Source: Qipengyuania sp. S6317L1
Lineage (GTDB): Bacteria; Pseudomonadota; Alphaproteobacteria; Sphingomonadales; Sphingomonadaceae
Reading direction: 5' to 3'
Assembly (NCBI RefSeq): GCF_023015615.1
Contig: NZ_JALKAJ010000002.1
Coordinates: 1,249,345 to 1,313,344, forward strand
DNA: 64,000 bases
The notes beneath the pieces are model-generated. The model was not told where the DNA came from. It was given only the letters and a program-made list of their open reading frames with translations, and did not search any database. Below are positions 1-7,572 of the stretch, in pieces (positions within the stretch are counted from its first letter, which is position 1; each line of letters begins with the position of its first letter). Position numbers and translations under genes: made by a program.

Positions 1-1136
1 GCCGGGCGAAGGCCGTTGCGGTCGAGGGTCGCGCCGATCTGGCGACCATCGGTAAAGCATACCGCCGCCGGGCCGTCCCACGGCTCCATCAACGCAGCGT
101 GATATTCGTAAAATGCGCGGCGGGCCGGGTCCATCTGGGTGTTCTTGGCCCAGGCTTCCGGGATCAGCATCATCATCGCATGGGCGAGCGAATATCCGCC
201 CGCGAGCAGCAATTCCAGAGCGTTATCAAGGCATGCCGTGTCCGATTGCCCGTGCGGGATGATCGGCCACATCTTGTCGAGGTCCGGCCCGAGAAGATCG
301 CTTTCCATCGTGCGACGGCGCGCATTCATCCAGTTCACATTGCCGCGATTGGTGTTGATTTCACCATTGTGGGCGATCATTCGGAAAGGATGGGCCAGAC
401 GCCAGCTGGGGAAGGTGTTGGTCGAGAAACGCTGGTGCACAAGACCAAGCGCCGAAACGCAATCCGGATCGCGCAGATCGTCGTAGAAGCTGCGCACCTG
501 CTCACACAGCAGAAGGCCCTTGTACACGATCGTGCGGCTGGAAAAGCTCGGCACATACAGGTCGGTAAGGCCGGGAAGGTCGTGCTTTTCTGCCAGTTTC
601 GCGAGCGGGTTTTGCACCTGCTTGCGGATGACGATCAGCTTGCGCTCGAAGGCGTCCTGATCTTCGCAATTTGCGCCTTTGCCGATGATCGCTTGCTGGA
701 TGACAGGCATCGAATCGATCACTGCCTTGCCAAGGCCATCCATCGTTGTCGGCACATCGCGCCAGCCAAGGAAGACCTGACCTTCTTTGGCGGTAAACTT
801 TTCAAACTGTTCAGTGACAAAGGAGCGCGCCGCCTCGTCCTGCGGCATGAAACACATCGCAACGCCGTATTCGCCGGGCTGCGGCAGGTTCACATCGTGC
901 TTGCCCGCCCACTTTCGATAGATCGGATCGGGAATCTGCATAAGCAGGCCCGCACCATCGCCCAGCAGCGGGTCAGCGCCGACCGCGCCGCGGTGGTCGA
1001 TCCGTTCCAGAATCTGGAGCGCCTGCTCGATAATGGCATGACTTTTCTCACCCTTGATGTGGGCGACCATGCCTACTCCGCAGGCGTCATGTTCATTTAC
1101 CGGGTCATAGAGACCCTGGGAATCGGGGTATCCCAT
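1..1136 (-). CDS. gltB: Glutamate synthase (NADPH) large subunit, N-terminal part (runs off left edge)
   Basis: Large subunit of glutamate synthase, which moves the glutamine amide nitrogen to 2-oxoglutarate. The reverse strand reads MGYPDSQGLYDPVNEHDACG, placing the class II amidotransferase nucleophile Cys right after NEHDA. It continues with HRGAVGADP, FSTNTFPSWRLAHPFR and HNGEINTNRGN, all hallmarks of the GltB glutaminase domain. About 378 residues are present; the FMN/Fe-S synthase domains lie beyond base 1. The ATG at 1136 follows TTGGAA. An in-frame GTG at 1163 would add nine residues (MASDRLELA) and is an alternative start. No gltD is visible in the window. Confidence 0.95.
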   Translation of the reverse strand, partial: MGYPDSQGLYDPVNEHDACGVGMVAHIKGEKSHAIIEQALQILERIDHRGAVGADPLLGDGAGLLMQIPDPIYRKWAGKHDVNLPQPGEYGVAMCFMPQDEAARSFVTEQFEKFTAKEGQVFLGWRDVPTTMDGLGKAVIDSMPVIQQAIIGKGANCEDQDAFERKLIVIRKQVQNPLAKLAEKHDLPGLTDLYVPSFSSRTIVYKGLLLCEQVRSFYDDLRDPDCVSALGLVHQRFSTNTFPSWRLAHPFRMIAHNGEINTNRGNVNWMNARRRTMESDLLGPDLDKMWPIIPHGQSDTACLDNALELLLAGGYSLAHAMMMLIPEAWAKNTQMDPARRAFYEYHAALMEPWDGPAAVCFTDGRQIGATLDRNGLRP

Positions 1137-1265
1137 AGCGAGTTCCAATCTGTCAGATGCCACCGCTCTTGGCGTTGTGCGCGTTGTGCGCGAGGCAGTG
1201 GCGAGGTCAAGCAGATACGCACGCCCGTGGGCGATGTATCCGTCTCGCATCCCTATTGCAGATGG

Positions 1266-1307
1266 AATATCGATATTGCAACCGCGAACAGTGAAATTTT
1301 ATTTCAC
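1266..1307. promoter_or_regulatory. Two operator-like dyads upstream of gltB
   Basis: The 244-base gap upstream of gltB holds a perfect 12-bp palindrome AATATCGATATT (1266-1277), flanked by TG and CA one base further out. A second dyad, GTGAAAT-TTT-ATTTCAC, lies at 1291-1307 (7-bp arms, 3-base spacer). The area is more AT-rich than its surroundings, as expected for a promoter. Neither dyad matches the NtrC consensus as I remember it. Binding by a regulator is an inference. Confidence 0.4.
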
Positions 1308-1380
1308 GGAGGCTCAATTTATAATTGTTTTGCGCAAGTGCGGTTGCAAAATACGCGCCTTCTCACAGCTTTTCGCCTAT

Positions 1381-2580
1381 TCAAGCGGCCCCGCGAAGGC
1401 CCTGCAAACGGGTAAGGGCGCTGCGCAGTTCGTCCTCGGTCGGGTCGATGTGCTCAGAGACAGGGGTTGCGTTACGACTTGGGGCTTGGCCCTGATCGAA
1501 CCCGTTTTCGGTGAAAAGGGTAAGGGCCTTGAGCGCGTCGGCGAGCGCCGCCTCGCGGTTTTTCTGGCCCCTTTCAAAGCGGGCGCGTTCCTGCGTCTGG
1601 CGATCATGCAGCGCGGCGGCAAAGCGTTCGACCATCTCGACAAGGCTGAGGTCTTCTGCCGGCTTCTGGCGCAAAGCTTCCAGACCTGTCGTGGGAGCTG
1701 GTGCCGGAATGTCGGTTGCCGCTTCCTCGCGAGGGGTTTGCGCTTCTTGCGGATCTTCGGGCAGCGAAGAGAAACCGGCAAGATCGAGCGCATCGCGCAT
1801 CTGGGTTACCGGCCTTCGCGGCGCGTTGATTTGTTCTGCGCTGAGCGAGGCAAACTCTGCATCGGCGGTTTCGTTGACCTGTGTCTGCACGTCTTGTGGC
1901 TGGACCGGTTCCTCGCCCGGTGCGGGTTCGCACGTCGCGGGTTCGCACGTCGCGGGTTCGCACGTCGCACCCTCGCATGATTCGATCAGTGCATGCTTGA
2001 AATGCTTGCGGGTGAAAGCCCATCCGGCCCCGTTGTCGGCACCATCATCGCTGCTTTCAATCTCGCTCTCAGCTTCATCGCGCGGTGCGCTTTCGGCAGT
2101 TTCGAGCGCGGGTTCTTCAAATTCTTCGAGGATTGGCGCATCGAGGCTTTCGCTGCCCAGTTCCACGACCGGGTTGATCGGTTCAAGATCGCGAGAGCGA
2201 AACGCCTTGCTGACAAGGCCGTTGTCGACGTCATTCTTCTTGACGTAATTCGCAAGCGCGCTCGACACGATATAGCCAAGCAGAGCGCCAGCACAGCCAA
2301 CACCGATTGCAAGGATTATCCGCACCGCAATCAGGGGCAGATAAATACCGGTCAGAGCAGAGCTGCGCGCAATCGCATATTCGGGCATCACTGCCATGAT
2401 AAGCGCCATGAACACACCGGCCCAGATCGTCACCATGGGCACAAAGGCGCGGTGTCTAGGCACGGTGGAAAATGACGAAGCCGACGTCTTGGCCTTGCGC
2501 GGGCGGGCCGAGGCCTTGCCGTTCTCGACAGCCTTTGCGTGGTTTCTCACGATAGTCCCGATGTGCTTGCTCGATTGCAT
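1381..2580 (-). CDS. Unrecognised two-TM protein with acidic/low-complexity cytoplasmic or periplasmic region
   Basis: A 399-residue protein I do not recognise. The basic N-terminus (residues 1-45) is followed by two hydrophobic helices, about 48-68 and 80-108. A long acidic, low-complexity region follows, containing a threefold CEPAT repeat around residues 205-220. The C-terminal part (roughly 300-399) is charged and probably helical. It lies upstream of gltB in the same direction, but with a 244-base gap that has its own dyads, so an operon is unlikely. The layout suggests a membrane-anchored, mostly disordered protein. No catalytic motif is visible. Confidence 0.75.
   Translation of the reverse strand: MQSSKHIGTIVRNHAKAVENGKASARPRKAKTSASSFSTVPRHRAFVPMVTIWAGVFMALIMAVMPEYAIARSSALTGIYLPLIAVRIILAIGVGCAGALLGYIVSSALANYVKKNDVDNGLVSKAFRSRDLEPINPVVELGSESLDAPILEEFEEPALETAESAPRDEAESEIESSDDGADNGAGWAFTRKHFKHALIESCEGATCEPATCEPATCEPAPGEEPVQPQDVQTQVNETADAEFASLSAEQINAPRRPVTQMRDALDLAGFSSLPEDPQEAQTPREEAATDIPAPAPTTGLEALRQKPAEDLSLVEMVERFAAALHDRQTQERARFERGQKNREAALADALKALTLFTENGFDQGQAPSRNATPVSEHIDPTEDELRSALTRLQGLRGAA
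1922..1966. repeat. 15-bp tandem repeat, three exact copies, within a CDS
   Basis: GCGGGTTCGCACGTC occurs three times head to tail with no mismatch. On the coding (minus) strand it encodes the CEPAT units of the neighbouring membrane protein. The period is a multiple of three, so copy-number change by slippage would keep the frame. Identical copies suggest recent expansion. Confidence 0.9.
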
Positions 2581-2626
2581 TGCGCTTTTATGCCTTCATT
2601 GGACCGTTCCAGCGTCGAACCACGCT

Positions 2627-3892
2627 TCAGGCCGATAACCCCTGTTCGCGCCTTTCCCCGCGGGACGGGGAGGCGCTTAAGGTTTGAGCTAGAAGGATAT
2701 GGTAAACACTAAGATAACGTTGGGCATTTTCGTGCCAATCGTGGTGCGTTTTGACGTGATCAGGCCCGCGTTTGCGGATCGCATCCCATTCCTCGCGCCG
2801 GGTGAAGAGTTCGTGGAGCGCGTTCGCGCAGGCCGCCGGATTATCCGGCTCGAACAGGAAGCCCGTATCGCCATTGGTGACAAGCTCGCGGTGCCCGCCG
2901 ACGTTTGATGCAGCGACAAGGCGCTGCTGTGCCATCGCTTCCAATGGTTTGAGCGGTGTCACAAGGTCGGTGAGGCGCGAATGTTTGCGCGGGTAGGCAA
3001 GCACATCGATCAGCGAATAATACCGCTCAACCTCGGTATGGGGGACGCGGCCTGTGAAGGTGACGACATCGGGTTCGGGCAACGCCGAGGCAAGGCGGCG
3101 CCACTTTTCGTCCATCGGCCCTGCGCCGACGAGAAGGAGGCGCGCGCCGGGCTGTTTTTCGCGCAAGTGCGGCATGGCGGCGATAAGATCATCGACGCCT
3201 TCGTAATCGTAAAAGCTGCCGATGTAGCCGATGACGGGCGTGCCCGGCTCAATGCCAAGCTCGGCGGCGAGGGCTGCGTCGCGCGGCTGAGGCTCGCCGA
3301 ACAGGGTAAGGTCGACGCCATTGGGCATCACCCCGATCTTGCCGCCGGGAATACCGCGCCCGATCAAATCATCGCGAAGGCCGTTGCAGATCGTGAACAC
3401 CGCGTCAGCGGCCTTGGCGATCTGTGTCTCGAGGCTGCGGGTGAGACGGTATTTGAGCGACCCTTCGGTTCCCGTCAGATTGCCGACGGCGGCATCTTCC
3501 CAGAAGGCGCGGATTTCATAGACAAACGGCACGCCGAGCTTTCGCGCCGCCCGCATGGCACCGCCTCCGCACAGCGCAGGCGAATGCGCGTGGATCACAT
3601 CGGGGCGCCATTCTTCTGCAAGCTCGAGGATCGCGTCCATCAGCGCCGCCATCTCGCGAAATTCGCTCACCCCGGCAGGTCCGCTGGGTGTGCCGGGCGT
3701 GCGGTGAAAGGTAAGTCCGTCGAAAACTTCCATCGTCTCGGACCAGTCCGCCTCGTTATTATGCCGCTGCGAGGTAATGCCGCGCACCTCGACGCCTGCG
3801 GCTTCCTGCGCCTTCAAAATGGCGCGCGTGCGGAAGGTGTAACCGCTGTGCAGCGGGAGCGAATGATCGAGAACGTGCAAAATCCGTGTCAT
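2627..3892 (-). CDS. Exosortase-A-associated glycosyltransferase, family 4 (Daro_2409-like)
   Basis: A 421-residue GT-B fold glycosyltransferase. It starts MTRILHVLDHSLPLHSGYTF, has the acceptor-side HAHSPALCGGGAMRAARKLG segment and the donor-domain VIGYIGSF. The family-4 tail region LKPLEAMAQQRLVAASNVGG carries the E-x7-E-type sugar-nucleotide site. The N-terminal pattern is that of the exosortase A (PEP-CTERM)-associated transferases, which build a surface glycan. It diverges from the O-ligase operon starting at 3958. The last ~17 codons run through a strong hairpin (2648-2676), so the C-terminal tail looks like readthrough of a repeat rather than conserved protein. Confidence 0.85.
   Translation of the reverse strand: MTRILHVLDHSLPLHSGYTFRTRAILKAQEAAGVEVRGITSQRHNNEADWSETMEVFDGLTFHRTPGTPSGPAGVSEFREMAALMDAILELAEEWRPDVIHAHSPALCGGGAMRAARKLGVPFVYEIRAFWEDAAVGNLTGTEGSLKYRLTRSLETQIAKAADAVFTICNGLRDDLIGRGIPGGKIGVMPNGVDLTLFGEPQPRDAALAAELGIEPGTPVIGYIGSFYDYEGVDDLIAAMPHLREKQPGARLLLVGAGPMDEKWRRLASALPEPDVVTFTGRVPHTEVERYYSLIDVLAYPRKHSRLTDLVTPLKPLEAMAQQRLVAASNVGGHRELVTNGDTGFLFEPDNPAACANALHELFTRREEWDAIRKRGPDHVKTHHDWHENAQRYLSVYHILLAQTLSASPSRGERREQGLSA
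2648..2676. repeat. GC-rich hairpin at the 3' end of the glycosyltransferase
   Basis: Arms GCGCCT-tt-CCCCG (2648-2660) and CGGGG-AGGCGC (2666-2676) pair around a five-base CGGGA loop, with a two-base bulge. The CCCCG/CGGGG core recurs at 6209-6229, 6262-6278 and 24159-24174, suggesting a dispersed REP-type palindrome. It may also end transcription of the glycosyltransferase. Confidence 0.6.
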
Positions 3893-3957
3893 GGGAATGC
3901 GGTTTACCCGATTGTGCTTAACGCACCGTCAACCGCCTTCGCGTAAGGCACCAGGCA

Positions 3958-4173
3958 ATGATTGACTATTTCGCTCTCGCTTTAGGGCATGGCCTGCTCG
4001 TGCTCGCATTTGTGCGGCTGGTGACGCGCGACAGTCTCGATACCGATCCGGCGATCAGCGATCTTGAGCAAGCAGCCAAGACCAGCCACCCTAATAAGGC
4101 CGAGCGGCGCAATTCGCGCAAACCTTCCGAGCCGCATCGCGATTCGGCGCAGGACGGCAAAGCGCGCCGATGA
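3958..4173 (+). CDS. Small membrane protein of the exosortase-associated locus
   Basis: A 71-residue protein of unknown function. It has one hydrophobic helix (residues 3-22, YFALALGHGLLVLAFVRLV) and a polar, basic tail. The ATG follows CACCAGG. The stop overlaps the start of the O-ligase by ATGA (4170-4173), so the two are probably translationally coupled. Position and size suggest an accessory membrane subunit of the glycan machinery, which is inference from context only. Confidence 0.7.
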   Translation: MIDYFALALGHGLLVLAFVRLVTRDSLDTDPAISDLEQAAKTSHPNKAERRNSRKPSEPHRDSAQDGKARR

Positions 4174-5585
4174 TCGATTTCGTCTTCCTCGCCTTCATCG
4201 GCTTCATCCTGGCGCTCGGCTTCAAGCGGCCGTATTTCTGGGTGCTGCTCTATGTCTATATCGACATTCTGGCCCCCCAGAACATCGGCTATGGCATCAT
4301 TCAAAGCGTGCCTGTCTCCCTCATCGCTTTTGGCGCAGCTTTTGTCGGCTGGATCATGTTCGACAAGAAAGAGGGCGCGCGCTTTTCGCTGCGTCAGGGC
4401 CTGATTCTGGCGCTTCTGATCTGGTGTTTCATCACGCTGCAATTTGCCGATTTCCCGGAGGAAGCGGCGACCAAATGGGACTGGGTGTGGAAGGCGATGG
4501 TGTTCGCGATCTTCCTGCCGTTCACGATCACCACAAGAGAGAGGATCGAAGCGCTGGCTCTGACGATGGTGCTGACCGTGGGCATGATCGTGATCTCGAC
4601 CGGTATGAAGACGGTGCTGGGCGGGGGCGGCTATGGCTCTCTCAAATTCTTCGTGAAGGACAACAGCGGGATCTACGAAAGCTCGACGCTCGCAACGGTT
4701 GCAATCGGGCTTATCCCGGTGATCATGTGGTTCACCCGCTTTGGCACGATCATCAAGCCGCATTGGACCGTCACCGTGTTTGCCGGGGCGCTGTGCTTTG
4801 CCTGCCTGATGATCCCCATCGGGACAGAGGCGCGTACGGGCCTGTTATGTATCGCAGCGCTTGGCGTGTTCCTCCTGCGCTACACCGAAAGGCGGCTTAT
4901 GTTCATTGCAGCAGCGCCTGTGCTTGCGCTGATGGCGCTGCCGTTTTTGCCGCAAAGTTATTATGACCGCATGGCCACCATAGCCCAGCCCGGCGGGGAC
5001 GAAAGCGCCTCGACCCGGATGCAGGTGTGGGCGTGGACGCTCGATTATGCGGCAAACAAACCGCTTGGCGGCGGGTTCGACAGCTATCGCTCCAATTCGT
5101 TCACCTACACCATGCCGGTGCGCACCACGAATGAGGATGGCAACACTACGACCACCGAATATCGCGAGATCACTGACGAAGGCCGCGCGTTCCACTCTTC
5201 CTTCTTCGAGCTTCTGGGCGAGCAGGGTTATCCCGGCCTCATCCTGTGGCTGCTGCTGCATGGTCTCGGCGTGTGGCAGATGGAAAAAACCTACCGCCGC
5301 TGGAAGGGCAAGACCGATGAGAGCGAGGCGTGGATATCGCCGCTCGCCGCCGCCCTTCAGATCGGAAGCCTGATCTATCTGGTGGGCGCGACCTTCCAGG
5401 GGATCGGCTATCAACCGGTGATGTTGATGATCGTCGGCCTGCAGATCGGGCTTTATTCCTATGTGCAGCGGCTCGACTCGGCGAAGCGTTTTCTGGTTGC
5501 CGATCGCGTGGCAAGACGCCCGAACAAGGGCGCATCCCGCCGCGCGGCAGCAACCAACTCTGGCCCGGATTTGGCGATGCCGTAA
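4170..5585 (+). CDS. Putative O-glycosylation ligase, exosortase A system-associated (Wzy_C domain)
   Basis: A 471-residue polytopic inner-membrane protein with about ten hydrophobic helices. A large periplasmic loop (about residues 270-350) contains STRMQVWAWTLDYA and FHSSFFELLGEQGYPGLILW, typical of Wzy_C/WaaL-type ligases. The opening MIDFVFLAFIGFILALGFKR and the YIDILAPQNIGYG segment match my memory of the exosortase-A-associated ligase family, which is thought to transfer or polymerise a glycan linked to PEP-CTERM systems. It overlaps the preceding small gene by four bases. No exosortase or PEP-CTERM substrate is in the window. Confidence 0.85.
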   Translation: MIDFVFLAFIGFILALGFKRPYFWVLLYVYIDILAPQNIGYGIIQSVPVSLIAFGAAFVGWIMFDKKEGARFSLRQGLILALLIWCFITLQFADFPEEAATKWDWVWKAMVFAIFLPFTITTRERIEALALTMVLTVGMIVISTGMKTVLGGGGYGSLKFFVKDNSGIYESSTLATVAIGLIPVIMWFTRFGTIIKPHWTVTVFAGALCFACLMIPIGTEARTGLLCIAALGVFLLRYTERRLMFIAAAPVLALMALPFLPQSYYDRMATIAQPGGDESASTRMQVWAWTLDYAANKPLGGGFDSYRSNSFTYTMPVRTTNEDGNTTTTEYREITDEGRAFHSSFFELLGEQGYPGLILWLLLHGLGVWQMEKTYRRWKGKTDESEAWISPLAAALQIGSLIYLVGATFQGIGYQPVMLMIVGLQIGLYSYVQRLDSAKRFLVADRVARRPNKGASRRAAATNSGPDLAMP

Positions 5586-5674
5586 CGGCACGGTGTAAAG
5601 CGCCTCGCACCGCTTACCCGTTCGGGCGCTTTATCGTTGCGTTTGGCCCGCGCGCCTGTCATTAGGCTCCCAAC

Positions 5675-5690
5675 TTAACGTAAACGTAAA
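5675..5690 (+). promoter_or_regulatory. LiuR-like operator upstream of the MaoC-thiolase pair
   Basis: The sequence TTaACGT-AA-ACGTAAA is an inverted repeat with one mismatch, ending 53 bases before the MaoC start. It closely resembles the TTTACGTAAACGTAAA consensus I recall for LiuR, the MerR-family regulator of branched-chain amino acid and acyl-CoA degradation in proteobacteria. Placement before an enoyl-CoA hydratase/thiolase pair fits that role. The match to LiuR is from memory and not verified here. Confidence 0.5.
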
Positions 5691-5743
5691 CCACGCGAGC
5701 GTGTCTCATCGGTGCGCCGCGTCTTGGGAAGGGAGCCCAGCAC

Positions 5744-6196
5744 ATGACCACACCACAAGATCTGGCCGCCAAGGTTGGCGAAAACATCGGCACTTCGGAA
5801 TGGGTCGAGATGACCCAGGAGAAAGTGAACATGTTCGCCGATGCAACCGGCGACCACCAGTTCATCCATATCGACGAAGAAAAAGCCAAGATGACCCCGT
5901 TCGGCGGCACCATCGTTCACGGCTTCATGACCCTGTCGATGATCCCCTACCTTGGTGCGAACAGCGACACGCCGAAGATCGAAGGCGTGAAGATGGGCGT
6001 GAACTATGGCGGCAACAAAACCCGCTTCATCGCGCCGGTTCGCGTAGGCAAGCGTATTCGCGGCCACTGGAAGCTTCTCGAAATGGTCGAAAAGCGCCCC
6101 GGTCAGTGGCAGCAAACCGCCGAAATCACGATCGAGATCGAGGGCGAGGACAAGCCTGCCCTGATCTGCGAATGGATCACCATGCTGTTCGTTTAA
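5744..6196 (+). CDS. MaoC family (R)-specific enoyl-CoA hydratase
   Basis: A 150-residue single-hotdog MaoC dehydratase, a normal length for PhaJ/MaoC hydratases. The hydratase motif appears as FADATGDHQFIHIDEEKA, with the catalytic Asp and His at residues of about 32 and 37. GTIVHGFMTLSMIPYL follows, as usual in the family. The enzyme should hydrate trans-2-enoyl-CoA to (R)-3-hydroxyacyl-CoA, linking beta-oxidation to PHA precursors. It lies just upstream of a thiolase, separated by 111 bases holding two hairpins. The LiuR-like dyad is in its upstream region. Confidence 0.9.
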   Translation: MTTPQDLAAKVGENIGTSEWVEMTQEKVNMFADATGDHQFIHIDEEKAKMTPFGGTIVHGFMTLSMIPYLGANSDTPKIEGVKMGVNYGGNKTRFIAPVRVGKRIRGHWKLLEMVEKRPGQWQQTAEITIEIEGEDKPALICEWITMLFV

Positions 6197-6208
6197 GCCT
6201 TTCGGTGA

Positions 6209-6278
6209 GTCCCCGCGCAAGACGGGGACCTCCCCTTCAATTTCATCAGGTATCAAAACGTCCCCGCCCGTTGCGGGG
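6209..6278. repeat. Two GTCCCCG/CGGGG hairpins between maoC and thiolase
   Basis: The first is GTCCCCG-cgcaaga-CGGGGAC (6209-6215 with 6223-6229). The second is CCCCGC-ccgtt-GCGGGG (6262-6267 with 6273-6278). Both share the core of hairpins at 2648 and 24159, so they look like REP-type elements. Lying between two co-directional genes, they could stabilise or partly terminate the upstream message. Neither is followed by a T tract. Confidence 0.6.
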
Positions 6279-6307
6279 GCCGACCTTAAGAAAAGGACAC
6301 CCTCAAT

Positions 6308-7489
6308 ATGTCACGTGACGCAGTCATCGTCTCAACCGCCAGAACCCCCATCGGGCGCGCATACAAAGGCGGCTTTAACGCAACTCCGGGCGCAACGCTT
6401 GGTTCGTTCTCTTACAAGGCCGCTGTTGAGCGCGCCGGCATCGAAGGCGGCGAAGTCGACGATGTGGTGTGGGGCGCAGTCCTCACGCAAGGCACGCAAG
6501 CAGGCAACATCGGTCGTCAGGTCGCCCTTCGCGGTGGCGCGCCGGTCACCGTGGCTGCACAAACCATCGACCGCCAGTGTTCATCGGGCCTCATGGCTAT
6601 CGCAACGGCTGCCAAGCAGATCATCGTCGACAACATGGACGTTGTCGTTGGCGGTGGTCAGGATTCGATCTCGATGGTTCAAACCCCCGAGATGCGCGTT
6701 GCGCCAGACCCCTCGCTGATCGCGATGCACAAGGATGTGTACATGCCCATGCTCGGCACCGCCGAGACGGTCGCTGCGCGTTACAACGTCAGCCGCGATG
6801 CGATGGACGAATACGCTCTGCAATCGCAACAGCGCACTGCCGCAGGTCAGGAAGCGGGCAAGTTCGACGACGAAATCGTGCCTGTCACCACCACCATGAT
6901 GGTGAAAGACAAGGAAACCGGCGAGATCAGCCAGGTCGAAACCACCATCACCAAGGATGAAGGCAACCGTCCTTCGACCACTCTGGAAGGCCTCCAGTCG
7001 CTCCAGCCTGTGATGGGTCCGGACAAGACGATCACCGCAGGTAACGCCTCGCAGCTTTCCGACGGTTCTTCGGCCAGCGTCCTGATGGAAGCCAAGCTCG
7101 CCGAACAAAAAGGTCTTCAGCCGCTTGGCCGTTATGTCGGCATGGCGGTTGCGGGCACAGAGCCTGACGAAATGGGCATCGGTCCTGTTTTCGCCATTCC
7201 AAAGCTTCTCAAGCAAACCGGCCTCAAGATGGACGACATCGGCCTTTGGGAACTGAACGAAGCGTTTGCCGTGCAGGTTCTTTACTGCCGCGACAAGCTC
7301 GGCATCGACAATGACATTCTCAACGTCAACGGCGGCTCGATCTCGATCGGTCACCCATACGGCATGACCGGCGCACGTTGCACCGGCCACGCTCTTATCG
7401 AAGGCAAGCGTCGCGGCGCGAAATATGTTGTCGTTACCATGTGTGTCGGCGGCGGCATGGGCGCAGCGGGCCTCTTCGAGGTCTTCTAA
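6308..7489 (+). CDS. Acetyl-CoA C-acyltransferase (thiolase)
   Basis: A 393-residue thiolase catalysing CoA-dependent cleavage or Claisen condensation of 3-ketoacyl-CoA. The nucleophile Cys91 is in [11 protein letters not shown], the catalytic His in [13 protein letters not shown], and the second Cys in [15 protein letters not shown] at the C-terminus. The usual GHPIGASG motif is altered to GHPYGMTG. The ATG follows AAGGACACCCTCAAT. It probably works with the MaoC hydratase upstream. Substrate chain length cannot be told from sequence. Confidence 0.93.
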   Translation: MSRDAVIVSTARTPIGRAYKGGFNATPGATLGSFSYKAAVERAGIEGGEVDDVVWGAVLTQGTQAGNIGRQVALRGGAPVTVAAQTIDRQCSSGLMAIATAAKQIIVDNMDVVVGGGQDSISMVQTPEMRVAPDPSLIAMHKDVYMPMLGTAETVAARYNVSRDAMDEYALQSQQRTAAGQEAGKFDDEIVPVTTTMMVKDKETGEISQVETTITKDEGNRPSTTLEGLQSLQPVMGPDKTITAGNASQLSDGSSASVLMEAKLAEQKGLQPLGRYVGMAVAGTEPDEMGIGPVFAIPKLLKQTGLKMDDIGLWELNEAFAVQVLYCRDKLGIDNDILNVNGGSISIGHPYGMTGARCTGHALIEGKRRGAKYVVVTMCVGGGMGAAGLFEVF

Positions 7490-7510
7490 GCTCTACCAGC
7501 TTGAAACAAT

Positions 7511-7556
7511 AAAAAAGGCGCGCGGCAGGGGTATCCCGCCGCGCGCCTTTTCTTTT
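7511..7556. terminator. Bidirectional intrinsic terminator
   Basis: The hairpin GGCGCGCGGC / GCCGCGCGCC (10-bp perfect arms) is preceded by AAAAAA and followed by TTTTCTTTT. It sits between the convergent thiolase and alpha/beta hydrolase genes, so it can serve both strands. Confidence 0.9.
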
Positions 7557-7572
7557 CTAACGCCTGAAGAAA

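Noticed and set aside
99..1415. Long rightward open frame of 438 codons over the gltB region
   Set aside because: It is antisense to a clear GltB glutaminase domain, and its translation has no domain or hydrophobic pattern. It is a shadow produced by high G+C codon bias.
1922..1966. CRISPR-like or satellite array
   Set aside because: Units are 15 bp with no spacers and code for CEPAT in frame. It is a coding tandem repeat.
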